Assembly: GCA_009837725.1 (NCBI GenBank)
Contig: VXSY01000080.1
Location: forward strand, 1 to 50,749
DNA from: Gammaproteobacteria bacterium
GTDB lineage: Bacteria > Pseudomonadota > Gammaproteobacteria > Pseudomonadales > Azotimanducaceae
Length of the DNA: 50,749 nt
Reading direction: 5' to 3'
Shown here: in pieces, positions 18,620-26,253 of the stretch
How the letters are laid out: each line of letters begins with the position of its first letter
How positions within the stretch are numbered: position 1 is the first letter of the stretch
Translations under genes and position numbers: made by a program
The notes under the pieces: model-generated
Told to the model about the DNA's origin: nothing
What the model saw: the letters and a program-made list of their open reading frames with translations, nothing else
The model's database searches: none

Positions 18620-18664
18620 GTGTTGCTGGTGCACGCCGCGATCGACTCCGGGTACAGTGACCCC

Positions 18665-19453
18665 ATGTGGGATTGGATGTCCGTCACTGCGTTCGTGACG
18701 ACCGTAGCGCTCCAGGGCACGGCTGACGGTGGGGAAACACCCATCACCGAGATCGAACTCCACATGCGTATGCACGGTGATTTCGAGGCTTGCACGGTCC
18801 CGACGGACTTGCCTCCCCGCCCCCGCCACATCGATCCGCTCACCCACGCTGGACTGCGAAGCCGGTGCGTCGAACTGGCGCGGGTGGGCGTCCGCGAGTG
18901 CATCCACGTCCAGGTCGGCGTCGTGCGCGACTTTGACGGGAGCTTCCTCGTCGACGTGGAGGTGGAACCCGACTTCGCTGCCGCTCCCGACGCGGTGCAG
19001 CAACTGCGGGCGTCGGGGATTGGCGGTCTTGCCGAGCGTGGGGCCATCCTCGCACGATGGCCGAGGGGAGCGTGGCACGACGTGCGAATCTGCCTCGACG
19101 CCGCTCAGGTTGTTCGAAGACGCATCGATGTGCCGGCGCGTTGCACGCTGCTAGAAAGCGAGTACTGGGGCAAGCCGCATTCCGCAACACTGGAACGGGC
19201 AGGTGACCGCGGATGCGTGGTGGCTACCAACACCGAAAGCCATCCAATGCTCATCAACGCGTTTATCGCTCCGCCTGCGGAGGATGAAGCAAGCAGGTAC
19301 TTCCGCCGGGACGAACAGGCATCCCGCCCGGCCTGCGTCGAGCCGGGGGAGGTGCGGCGCTCGAACTACGAGCTCGTTGGGCCATGGGCACAAGCCTGGC
19401 ATGTGCTGCACTATTGGGTGATGGTCGGCGACACTGGGGATTGCCGCAACTAA
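18665..19453 (+). CDS. Hypothetical protein
   Basis: 262 aa if started at ATG 18665 (MWDWMSVTAF). The frame is open upstream to a GTG at 18593 inside the repeat copy, but that would make the repeat encode the N-terminus. No clear Shine-Dalgarno favours either start. I recognise no domain. It has no clear signal peptide or membrane helix, a run of acidic residues (DVEVEPDFAAAPDA) and a C-terminal SNYELVGPWAQAWHVLHYW. The methyltransferase gene follows after 17 bp on the same strand, suggesting a shared transcript. Real coding is supported mainly by length and spacing. Confidence 0.5.
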   Translation: MWDWMSVTAFVTTVALQGTADGGETPITEIELHMRMHGDFEACTVPTDLPPRPRHIDPLTHAGLRSRCVELARVGVRECIHVQVGVVRDFDGSFLVDVEVEPDFAAAPDAVQQLRASGIGGLAERGAILARWPRGAWHDVRICLDAAQVVRRRIDVPARCTLLESEYWGKPHSATLERAGDRGCVVATNTESHPMLINAFIAPPAEDEASRYFRRDEQASRPACVEPGEVRRSNYELVGPWAQAWHVLHYWVMVGDTGDCRN

Positions 19454-19470
19454 TCGAGAGGGGTCGTCGA

Positions 19471-20199
19471 GTGGCGGAATACGACGCTATCGCGAACGAG
19501 TACAGGGAGTCCAAGGCGCTGCCGTTTCGCGAGTGCGTCGAGCGGCACACGCTGTTCGAACTGCTGGGCGATGTCTGCGGCCGAACCGTATTGGACCTTG
19601 CCTGTGGAGATGGTTTCTACACGCGCCTGCTCAGGCAGGCGGGTGCTGCAGAGGTCACAGGGGTCGATGTGTCCGAGGGCATGGTCGAGCTTGCCGAGGA
19701 CCGTGAACGGCGACAGCCGCTCGGCTGCCGATATGTGTGTGCGGACGTTGCCGCCTTCGAGCCTGCTGAACGTGTGGATCTTGTGGTGGCCGCATACCTG
19801 CTCAACTACGCGAGGACGCCCGGCGAACTCGTGCACCTCTGCCGAGCTTGCCATGGCGCACTACGGCCGGGTGGGCGGTTTGTTGGCCTGAACAACAATG
19901 TGCGCAACGTTCCGTTGGCTGCCGGATCGCTCAGGAAGTACGGTCTCGAGCGTACGTGGGCCAACCCGCTCGCCGAAGGGGACGCCATGCGTTACACGTT
20001 CTTCAACGCCGACGGGTCACAGTTTGGGTTCGACAACTTCTACCTGAAGCCCCAGACCCACACCGAAGCATTCGAACAGGCCGGGTTTCGCGGCTTTCGG
20101 TGGTGCGACATGAGGCTGCATCCCTCCGAGGCGGGCAATCCGTTCTGGGACGAGTTCATGGCGAATCCACCGATTGTCGCGTTCGAGGCCGAGCGTTGA
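19471..20199 (+). CDS. Class I SAM-dependent methyltransferase
   Basis: 242 aa. Rossmann-fold methyltransferase with motif I VLDLACGDGFYTRLL (about residues 40-55), acidic motif II GVDVSEGMVELAE, motif III CADVAAFE and motif IV VVAAYLLNYARTPGEL. The N-terminal YDAIANEYRESKALPFR is typical of small-molecule methyltransferases. GTG start at 19471 with GAGAGGGG about 8 nt upstream. It sits in a repeat-bounded block with the hypothetical gene before it. Substrate unknown. Confidence 0.85.
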   Translation: MAEYDAIANEYRESKALPFRECVERHTLFELLGDVCGRTVLDLACGDGFYTRLLRQAGAAEVTGVDVSEGMVELAEDRERRQPLGCRYVCADVAAFEPAERVDLVVAAYLLNYARTPGELVHLCRACHGALRPGGRFVGLNNNVRNVPLAAGSLRKYGLERTWANPLAEGDAMRYTFFNADGSQFGFDNFYLKPQTHTEAFEQAGFRGFRWCDMRLHPSEAGNPFWDEFMANPPIVAFEAER

Positions 20200-20261
20200 C
20201 AGACGGATTGGCGCCGGATCGATTGCGTCAGGAAGCCGATCCGAAGCGGCGTTGTGGCTAT

Positions 20262-20297
20262 CAGCGACAGACGAAATGTCTGCTTTGTCGGGAGGGG
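20262..20297. repeat. Degenerate right-end copy of the accessory-region repeat
   Basis: ACGAAATGTCTGCTTTGTCGGGAGG resembles the consensus end in its ACGAAATGT and GTCGGGAGG parts, with several changes between. It lies in the 104-bp gap between the convergent methyltransferase and nucleotidyltransferase-partner genes. Confidence 0.45.
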
Positions 20298-20303
20298 CGC
20301 CAA

Positions 20304-20774
20304 TCAGTGCGCCCTAGGCAAAATGCGCGGAAAGATCGAGGGCGTGTTGTCGCCCCAGGCAGGGTCGCTCGAGTAGTGATTGATCCACGCCACCACACGG
20401 CCGCGGCGCACGCCGGATGCCCGCAGGATCGCGGCCATCTGGCGGGGGGTTGCCCCCGCGGAAGCCATCACCTCGCGACATTCCCAAGGCCCCAGCTGCT
20501 GCAGAAGCTCGTGCATGGCGCCAAGCTCAAGCTCGGTCGCGCCGCTGGCGTCGCGGATCAGCTCTTCACACCGGCTCAGTGACGGGTGCCACATTCCGGC
20601 CATGTAAACACGCAGCGCCCCTGACAGATCAAGCAGCGAACATCCTCCGATGCCTTCCGTCTGGCCGAGCATTGTGGCTGGGGTGTTTGCGAGGGGCGAG
20701 TCGAACGAGGCATCGTCGCACACGTCGAATTGTGCGAGGTCGTTCACCTGCACGGAGATGTCATCAACGTTCAT
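20304..20774 (-). CDS. Unknown partner of the nucleotidyltransferase (cassette gene 2)
   Basis: 156 aa from ATG 20774, which overlaps the upstream gene's stop by 11 nt and has AAGGG before it; a GTG at 20792 is an alternative. I recognise no named domain. It is acidic at the N-terminus (MNVDDISVQVNDLAQFDVCDD), then helical, ending in GATPRQMAAILRASGVRRG and WGDNTPSIFPRILPRAH. The overlap implies translational coupling and a functional link. Its final residues are preserved in a remnant at 30703-30857, always with the nucleotidyltransferase, which supports a two-gene cassette. By position it could be the antitoxin or regulator of a toxin-antitoxin pair; this is inference. Confidence 0.65.
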   Translation of the reverse strand: MNVDDISVQVNDLAQFDVCDDASFDSPLANTPATMLGQTEGIGGCSLLDLSGALRVYMAGMWHPSLSRCEELIRDASGATELELGAMHELLQQLGPWECREVMASAGATPRQMAAILRASGVRRGRVVAWINHYSSDPAWGDNTPSIFPRILPRAH

Positions 20775-21561
20775 GCGAGCCCTTGCCAGCACTACCTATA
20801 GGGACGTATTCAAGGTTGGATTCCATCATGCGGTGGGCATGTAACCACAACTCGTTGGCAAGTTCCGCATAGGCTAGGTTCGCCAGCAAACGTGCGTCCG
20901 ATGCGCCTGTCCAACGAAGAGACCGCTCTCGGTATGCGGCGGCGAGCGTGTTCCTGTCCGGAGCCGGAACCTGCAGCCACGCATACTTCAGGTCCTCCGG
21001 TGCCTTGGTTTGCGCCACCAGGAAATCGAACGCATCGCGTTCGGTTGGGAGCCCGTTGACTAGGAAGCGGTTCACCATCTTCTTCGTCAGAATGTCGCGC
21101 GTGGGACTCAACAGGACATTGGTTCTTGATTCGACCTCCCGCTGTAAATCGTCGTGGAACCCCACGCGACCGATGGACACGGGCGTGCCGCCAACGTCGA
21201 AATGCAAAACGGTGCGATTGGTCTCCCGCATGGTCTCGCTGCCGATGACACCCGCTTTCGCGAGGTTCACCATGTCTTGCAGCACGCCATCCAAGTCCTG
21301 ATAGAACAACGTGTCGATGGCATCGCCCGTTGCGAGGAAGTCCAAATCCGTGCTGTTCCGGTGGTGCCAGCGTGCTGCGAGCACGATTCCTCCGCCAAGC
21401 CGAAGCTCTGACGGGTCGATCCAGCGTGAAAGGACCCGCACGGCGTCTGGCATCTTGCCGCCGGGCGGATCGGGAAGAGATACGGTCACGGGCGTGGCCA
21501 CAACGCGAACCCCTAGCGTGCGCTGCGTCGCTGGCACGCCGAACAAGGTAACGGCCTGCAT
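20764..21561 (-). CDS. AbiEii-like nucleotidyltransferase (putative toxin)
   Basis: 265 aa. Nucleotidyltransferase motif LRLGGGIVLAARWHHRNSTD then LDFL, the GG...RxSxDLD pattern of the AbiEii/MenA-type family, near residue 40. A later conserved block (RDILTKKMVNRFLV, DFLVAQTKAPEDLKYAW) follows. In type IV toxin-antitoxin and abortive-infection systems such proteins modify tRNA or other targets with nucleotides. ATG 21561 is chosen; the frame runs 26 codons further upstream into the inverted-repeat element, whose translation should be ignored. The usual AbiEi antitoxin is absent; an unrelated small gene overlaps downstream instead. Confidence 0.75.
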   Translation of the reverse strand: MQAVTLFGVPATQRTLGVRVVATPVTVSLPDPPGGKMPDAVRVLSRWIDPSELRLGGGIVLAARWHHRNSTDLDFLATGDAIDTLFYQDLDGVLQDMVNLAKAGVIGSETMRETNRTVLHFDVGGTPVSIGRVGFHDDLQREVESRTNVLLSPTRDILTKKMVNRFLVNGLPTERDAFDFLVAQTKAPEDLKYAWLQVPAPDRNTLAAAYRERSLRWTGASDARLLANLAYAELANELWLHAHRMMESNLEYVPIGSAGKGSHER

Positions 21562-21599
21562 TGTCCCACGTCGGTGCTGGTCGGCAAAGCGGCGGTGTG

Positions 21600-21839
21600 C
21601 CCGACACACAAACATTTCGTCCCACAGGCAAGAGGACAATCTCTCACACGCGTTCAGCAGGCTCCTTGCGGTAGCTTGGCCTTGGCATCACGAAGTCCGT
21701 CCTTGGTGACATAAAGGCCGCGCAGGCGTCTCTCGACGCTCTCGCTCCAGCTTGACAAGCCTGCGGTGCCAACCGCTTGATCTCGCCGCGTGAGACTTTG
21801 GCCACCGGGGTCTGTAGGACGAAATGTTTGTGTGTCGGG
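21600..21839. repeat. Inverted-repeat-bounded element, copy 1 (240 bp)
   Basis: The left end 21600-21627 begins CCCGACACACAAACATTTCG. The right end 21812-21839 is its near-perfect reverse complement, CTGTAGGACGAA to TGTGTCGGG. The interior starts GCAAGAGGACAATCTC, shared with the other two full copies, and has no gene. It separates the divergent nucleotidyltransferase and nudC genes and may supply their promoters. No clear target duplication. Confidence 0.85.
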
Positions 21840-21910
21840 TGGTGTCTGATGCTGGCGGCCGAAGTAGCATCCCACCTCCGCCCGCGCCTAGTCGAGAAGA
21901 GCGTTCTCCC

Positions 21911-22936
21911 ATGACGGACATCATCCACACGTTTGCCGGCAATCCGCTGGACCGCGCCGACGCCGAGCGCCGCGATCCGGATTGGCTGGATGCCGCCGAA
22001 CGGAGTCCCCACTCGCGCTACCTGCCCATGTGGCGCCTGAACGTGCTGATTGATGCGGGGGCCGGGGACCGGCTCGGCTGGCTGCCGCCGGAGCGGATCT
22101 CTGAACTCGACGTGCAAACGCCGCCGGTATTCCTGGGCCTTGACGGCCAAGGAGCCCGGTTCGCCGTGGACGTGTCCACCGTCGAGAGGCCCGTGCCAAC
22201 GCTCGGGCTGTCGGAAGCGTTCCGGTTCGAGGACTCGCGCGCCGCGGGGATGACACTGTCCGCCAGCGAGGCAGGTATCCTCGCGCAGTCGCGCTCACAG
22301 CTCGCCTGGCACGAAAAGCACCAGTTCTGCAGCGTGTGTGGTACGCCGACGAACCAGGCCCGCGGCGGCCACTTGCGCGTCTGTCCCAACTGCGGCGCGC
22401 AGCACTTCCCGCGCACGGACCCGGTGGCGATCATGGTGATTTCCGACGGTGACCGATGCCTGCTCGGGCAATCCGCGGGCAGGCTCGCGCGCACGGGCAT
22501 GTACTCGGCCCTCGCCGGCTTCATCGATCAGGGCGAGGCCATCGAGGAGGCGGTGCGGCGCGAGGTGCGGGAAGAAGCCGGTATCGAGGTGGGCGCCGTG
22601 CGCTATCACTCGTCGCAGCCGTGGCCGTTCCCGTCGTCGCTCATGATTGGCTGTCACGGCGATGCGCTCAGCACGGACATCACGATCGATCCGGTCGAGA
22701 TGGCCGACGTGCGCTGGTTCGAACGCGACGAGGCGCGTGCGGCCCTGGCCGGCGAACATCCGACGCTGAAGGTGCCTGGTCCCGTGGCGATCGCGCATCA
22801 CCTGATCCGCGCGTGGGTCGACGGGGGCGCCGAAAGGGCCCGAGTAGCGCCATCCCTCCCGACACACACGCCATCCCCTCCCGACACACAAACATTTCGT
22901 CCCACAGGCAAGAGGACAATCTCGCACGCGCGTTGA
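21911..22936 (+). CDS. nudC: NADH pyrophosphatase / mRNA-decapping Nudix enzyme NudC
   Basis: 341 aa. Hydrolyses NAD(H) to NMN(H) and AMP and removes NAD caps from RNA. Zinc ribbon C140-x2-C143 and C158-x2-C161 (CSVCG, CPNCG), Nudix box GFIDQGEAIEEAVRREVREE, and the NudC-specific SQPWPFPSSLM after it. The N-terminal domain is of the longer type. The last 18 residues (from about 324) are encoded by a repeat element (22880-23097), and the stop lies inside it, so the native C-terminus has probably been replaced. ATG 21911 is chosen because everything upstream is repeat. Confidence 0.93.
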   Translation: MTDIIHTFAGNPLDRADAERRDPDWLDAAERSPHSRYLPMWRLNVLIDAGAGDRLGWLPPERISELDVQTPPVFLGLDGQGARFAVDVSTVERPVPTLGLSEAFRFEDSRAAGMTLSASEAGILAQSRSQLAWHEKHQFCSVCGTPTNQARGGHLRVCPNCGAQHFPRTDPVAIMVISDGDRCLLGQSAGRLARTGMYSALAGFIDQGEAIEEAVRREVREEAGIEVGAVRYHSSQPWPFPSSLMIGCHGDALSTDITIDPVEMADVRWFERDEARAALAGEHPTLKVPGPVAIAHHLIRAWVDGGAERARVAPSLPTHTPSPPDTQTFRPTGKRTISHAR

Positions 22937-23097
22937 GCAGGCTCCTTGCTTGCGTCACGAAGCCCGCCCTTGGTGAGGCATAGAAGCTGCGTAGGCGGTT
23001 CTCGACGCTCTCGCTCGAGCTCGCGGTGCCAACCGCCCGATCGCGCCGGTGAGACATCGGCCACGGGGTCTGTAGGACGAAATGTTTGTGTGTCGGG
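22880..23097. repeat. Inverted-repeat-bounded element, copy 2 (218 bp)
   Basis: Left end 22880-22907 (CCCGACACACAAACATTTCG), right end 23070-23097; on both sides the repeat extends outward as CCTCCCGAC. The interior begins GCAAGAGGACAATCTCGCAC like copy 1 and ends near GGCCACGGGGT. A partial extra left end (CCTCCCGACACACACGCC) lies just upstream at about 22855-22872. The element contains the nudC stop and ends 9 bp before the stop of the converging dioxygenase gene. Confidence 0.85.
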
Positions 23098-23106
23098 AGG
23101 CAGTTT

Positions 23107-23913
23107 TCAGTTGCCATTAACAGGTGAGCGACGGCTGACCCGATACACGTTTGATTCAGTGCCGAATGACTTGGCGAAGAGCCGCGTGCGTTCGTTCAGC
23201 ACGCCGTAGAAGGCCCGCGTCGCGGCGTCTTGGTGGTCGCGCCAGAGCGTGGCGGGAATCGTCGAATCGTTGGCGAGCGGGGCGCCGTCCCGGTGACCGT
23301 AGTAGATCTGCACGGTCCTGCGCTCGACTTCGGTGGGTCGCGTCGTCGCCGTGTGAAGTACGGCGGCGTTGCACAGCAGGCAGGTCCCCGCCGGGCCGTG
23401 CAGATCGTAAACGCCACCGTGCCGCAATTGTGCGTCGGCATCATCGAAGATGGGCTCGTCCACCGACTCGGGCGACAGCGAGAAGCAATGCGTATGGGGG
23501 TCCACGTCGCTGAGGTAAACCATGAACTGCACGTAGCCGAGGCGCAGCGGATGGCCGGACAGGTGGGCACGGTCGCGATGCCATTGCTGGTGTAGTTCGC
23601 CGTCGTATGCCGGCATGAGGCGCAGGCCGATTTCGCCGAAACAGACAGGCCCTCCCATCAGCGATTCCACCACCGGCAGGATTCTCGGGTGTCGGATCAG
23701 ATCGTCGAACGCCGGCGTGGTAACCAATGCGTCGTAGTTTGCCCGTTGGTGGTGGCCGTATGGATGCCAGAAGTACGGATAGCGGTGCCGGTCCGCCTCG
23801 AAGAGCTCGGCAAAGCGGGCCACTTCGTCGGCGTCGAGGACCTGGCCGAGATCCACGAAGCCGCTGCGTGCAAACGCATCAAAGCTCACGGATGCTTCGG
23901 GTACGTTCGTCAT
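23107..23913 (-). CDS. Phytanoyl-CoA dioxygenase (PhyH) family protein
   Basis: 268 aa Fe(II)/2-oxoglutarate oxygenase. The iron-binding HxD is intact (QQWHRDRAHL), so this is a hydroxylase type rather than an SyrB2-type halogenase, which lacks the Asp. The distal His is in AVLHTATTR, followed by an Arg-rich ERR that could bind 2-oxoglutarate. GFVDLGQVLDADEVA at the N-terminus is typical. Substrate unknown. It lies downstream of the halogenase operon on the same strand, separated by 759 bp of repeats, so co-function is possible but unproven. Confidence 0.82.
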   Translation of the reverse strand: MTNVPEASVSFDAFARSGFVDLGQVLDADEVARFAELFEADRHRYPYFWHPYGHHQRANYDALVTTPAFDDLIRHPRILPVVESLMGGPVCFGEIGLRLMPAYDGELHQQWHRDRAHLSGHPLRLGYVQFMVYLSDVDPHTHCFSLSPESVDEPIFDDADAQLRHGGVYDLHGPAGTCLLCNAAVLHTATTRPTEVERRTVQIYYGHRDGAPLANDSTIPATLWRDHQDAATRAFYGVLNERTRLFAKSFGTESNVYRVSRRSPVNGN

Positions 23914-24338
23914 GGACTAGGTTTCACAATGAATGCACGCTGGACGGAATGGTCGCACATTTGGCGGGCTTTTCCGCAGAGTTCCCGACACACGGCGAGC
24001 ATTTCGTTCTACACGCCGTAGGACATCTCCCACGCCTGGCCCGGGTGCCGCGGCTCCCGCCAGCGTTTCTCCGCCCGGTGCGACGTTGGCATCGGATCAG
24101 TTCCGCGTTGCGCCATTCCAAGCACCCGTTGTCCACAGCACCGCAGCTACCGCCCGTCCGTCGCAGGAGAAGTCGGTTCGCCCCGGGGCGTCAGCGAGGT
24201 GAGAACTTCGCCACGAAGGATGAGAAGGTATCGCGGGTTGTTGATGCGGACGCGGCGGGGACGGCGGTCACGGATGTAGATGGTGGTTGTGCGCCCTCAG
24301 AAGGTGCGAGATCGCGCTGGTTTACCGGATGTTCGTTC
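23914..24338. other. Gene-free stretch with a diverged repeat copy
   Basis: No supported gene on either strand. Around 23981-24025, CCCGACACACGGCGAGCATTTC followed by GTTCTAC and ACATCTCCCACGC looks like a diverged left end plus the first interior bases of the element family. The rest has no feature I can name. Confidence 0.4.
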
Positions 24339-24499
24339 CTCGACACGCAAACATGTCGTCCCACAGGCCAAGAGGACAATCTCGCACACGCGTTGACGGG
24401 CTCCTTGCGGTAGCTTGCATCACCGCGCCCATCGCCTGATCGCGTCAAGCGTGAGACATCGGCCACTGGGTCTGTGGGACGAAATGTTTGTGTGTCGGG
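24339..24499. repeat. Inverted-repeat-bounded element, copy 3 (161 bp)
   Basis: Left end 24339-24366 (CTCGACACGCAAACATGTCG, slightly diverged) and right end 24472-24499 (CTGTGGGACGAA to TGTGTCGGG). The interior begins GCCAAGAGGACAATCTCGCA as in copies 1 and 2 but is shorter. A further isolated TGTGTCGGGA at 24638-24647 may be another scrap. The 173 bp between the element and the halogenase stop hold only a 27-codon open frame with an AGGAG (24571-24654) of doubtful status. Confidence 0.82.
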
Positions 24500-24672
24500 A
24501 GGCGATTCTTGCCGCGGAACCGCCGGGCCGCGCGGCCGGCCAACGCCCGAGGGATCCGGAACAGGAGCGAATGCCGACGAAAATGGACCGCATCCGCTTG
24601 GCCCGAGAGCGCGGCATGCCCGACTGCAGATGGCGCGTGTGTCGGGAAGGATGACGTCCGCCTTCCCACCCG

Positions 24673-26253
24673 CTAGCTGCACACCTCCAGCACGTCCTCC
24701 GCGATCAGCAGCGCGGCTGCTGACAGGACGTGCTCCGGGCTCTTGGCGTCCGGGTTGGTAAGGCGGCTGGCGATGTCCTCGAGGCTGTCGCCTGATGCAG
24801 TGCGCGCGAGTTCGGCCGCGAGAGCGCCTATCGGAAGCTCGTCGCGTCCGTTTCCCACGATGACGTGACCCATCTCGAAGCGGCTATCACCGAGGACGGC
24901 CTGCTCGCGCACCTCGAGACCCGAGGCAAGCCGCACGCGAGTTGCGTGGGTCGGTTCGACTCGCGGTGCCGCATCGGTAACGACCTGCCTGTCGAGTTCC
25001 CGCCGGAAACTCTCCGGCAGCGGCGTGTGGCCGAGGGCCGCGCGCTCGACCTGGAATCCCGCTTGGCCCGAGATGGCGCGGACGAAGGCCGTCCGCGGCG
25101 TGAAGCGAGCTTCCCCGGTCAGGCGTCGGGCCTCCCAGAAGTAGGACTCGCGGGCGCGGTTGGTGCCGTAGAAGAGCCGTGCCATGTCGTGGAAATGCCG
25201 ATACTGCGCAAGGTAGAGGCGCTCGTAGGCATCGCCGGCGGCCACGGCAAGGTCGGGGTCGCGCAACGCCGTGGCGACGTAGGCTGCGGCCAGGCTGCCC
25301 CCGGTCACCGCGAGGTGCACACCGGTGGAGAACAGGGGATCGATGAAGCAGGCGGCGTCACCCACCAGCACGAATCCGTCGCCGGCGAGGGTTTCAGCTC
25401 GGTAGGACCAGTCGCGCACCACGTGGGGGCCATCCACGAAGTCTGCCCCTTCGAGCATGGCGCTGGCGCGTGCCGTCGCCGCGACCTGGTCGGAGTAGAA
25501 CCGCTCGCGGCCGGCCTTGCGGATGCCCGCCGCGCCGAAATCACGGTCCACCACCGCGCCGACGCTGGAGATGCCACTCGCGAGCGGAATCTTCCACAGC
25601 CAGCCGTTTGCGTAGGACTCGATGAAGATGTTGCTTTCATCCGGCGGTTCGAGGTGACGCGCGCCGCGGAAATACCCGTAGATCGCAAGGTTGCGGAAGT
25701 GCGCATCCCAGCGTTTCAAGCCGCGCGCCAAGGCGATCAGCGACCTTTGCCCAGAGGCGTCGACGACGATGTCGGCGCCGATCCGCCGACCGTCGTCCAG
25801 TTCGACGCGGCCCTCATGCACGGCCTTGACCGCGATCCCCTGCGTCACTTGCGTACCCGAAGCTGCGGCGTGCTCCAGCAGGATCTGATCGAAACGGTCC
25901 CGCGAGACCTGGTAGGCGTGCGGGTAGCTGGCGCTGGTCTCGCGGAAGTAGAGGCTCCAAGGTTCCGCGCTCTTGCCCCAGGACCAGGTGGCGCCCCACT
26001 TCGTGAGGAAGCCCTCGGCCTCGATGGCCGGGAGGACTCCGACATCGTCGAGCACAGCCAGCGTCGCCGGCAGGAGCGACTCGCCGATGTGCGGGCGGGG
26101 GAACCGCTCGCGCTCGTAGAGCGCCACGTCGAACCCGCGTTGGGCAAGATATGCGGCGGTGGTGCTCCCGGCGGGCCCCCCGCCGATGACGACTACCTCG
26201 TGGTGCGCTTCATGTCGGTCACTTCCGTGCGTTGGTTTCGTGTTGGTCTTCAT
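24673..26253 (-). CDS. Flavin-dependent halogenase family protein
   Basis: 526 aa. FAD-binding GGGPAGSTTAAYLAQRG near residue 25, then GESLLPATLAVLDD, a Lys in FLTKWGATWSWG at the position of the catalytic Lys of flavin halogenases, and GWLWKIP, which fits the WxWxIP signature that keeps these enzymes from acting as monooxygenases. GDAACFIDPLFSTGVHLA follows. Such enzymes halogenate tryptophan, phenols or pyrroles with reduced FAD from a partner. ATG 26253 is preferred (AGGAG 9 nt upstream) over an in-frame TTG at 26262; either start lies inside the previous gene, so translation is coupled. Substrate unknown; acting on a carrier-bound substrate is possible, but no carrier protein is encoded here. 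Confidence 0.82.
   Translation of the reverse strand: MKTNTKPTHGSDRHEAHHEVVVIGGGPAGSTTAAYLAQRGFDVALYERERFPRPHIGESLLPATLAVLDDVGVLPAIEAEGFLTKWGATWSWGKSAEPWSLYFRETSASYPHAYQVSRDRFDQILLEHAAASGTQVTQGIAVKAVHEGRVELDDGRRIGADIVVDASGQRSLIALARGLKRWDAHFRNLAIYGYFRGARHLEPPDESNIFIESYANGWLWKIPLASGISSVGAVVDRDFGAAGIRKAGRERFYSDQVAATARASAMLEGADFVDGPHVVRDWSYRAETLAGDGFVLVGDAACFIDPLFSTGVHLAVTGGSLAAAYVATALRDPDLAVAAGDAYERLYLAQYRHFHDMARLFYGTNRARESYFWEARRLTGEARFTPRTAFVRAISGQAGFQVERAALGHTPLPESFRRELDRQVVTDAAPRVEPTHATRVRLASGLEVREQAVLGDSRFEMGHVIVGNGRDELPIGALAAELARTASGDSLEDIASRLTNPDAKSPEHVLSAAALLIAEDVLEVCS

Noticed and set aside
21562-21639. N-terminal extension of the nucleotidyltransferase
   Set aside because: Those 26 codons are largely a translation of the repeat-element end; ATG 21561 precedes the first unique sequence.
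23107-23913. SyrB2-type non-haem iron halogenase
   Set aside because: Those enzymes replace the Asp of HxD by Ala or Gly; here HRD is intact.
18591-24647. Integron cassette array with attC sites
   Set aside because: The repeats lack consistent GTTRRRY/RYYYAAC core pairs, are longer than typical attC sites, gene orientations alternate, and no integrase gene is in the window.
18591-24647. CRISPR array
   Set aside because: Copies are inverted, kilobases apart and separated by genes; there are no regular spacers and no cas genes.
17417-24672. Genomic island integrated at tRNA-Asp
   Set aside because: No integrase gene and no second copy of the tRNA 3' end were found within the window.
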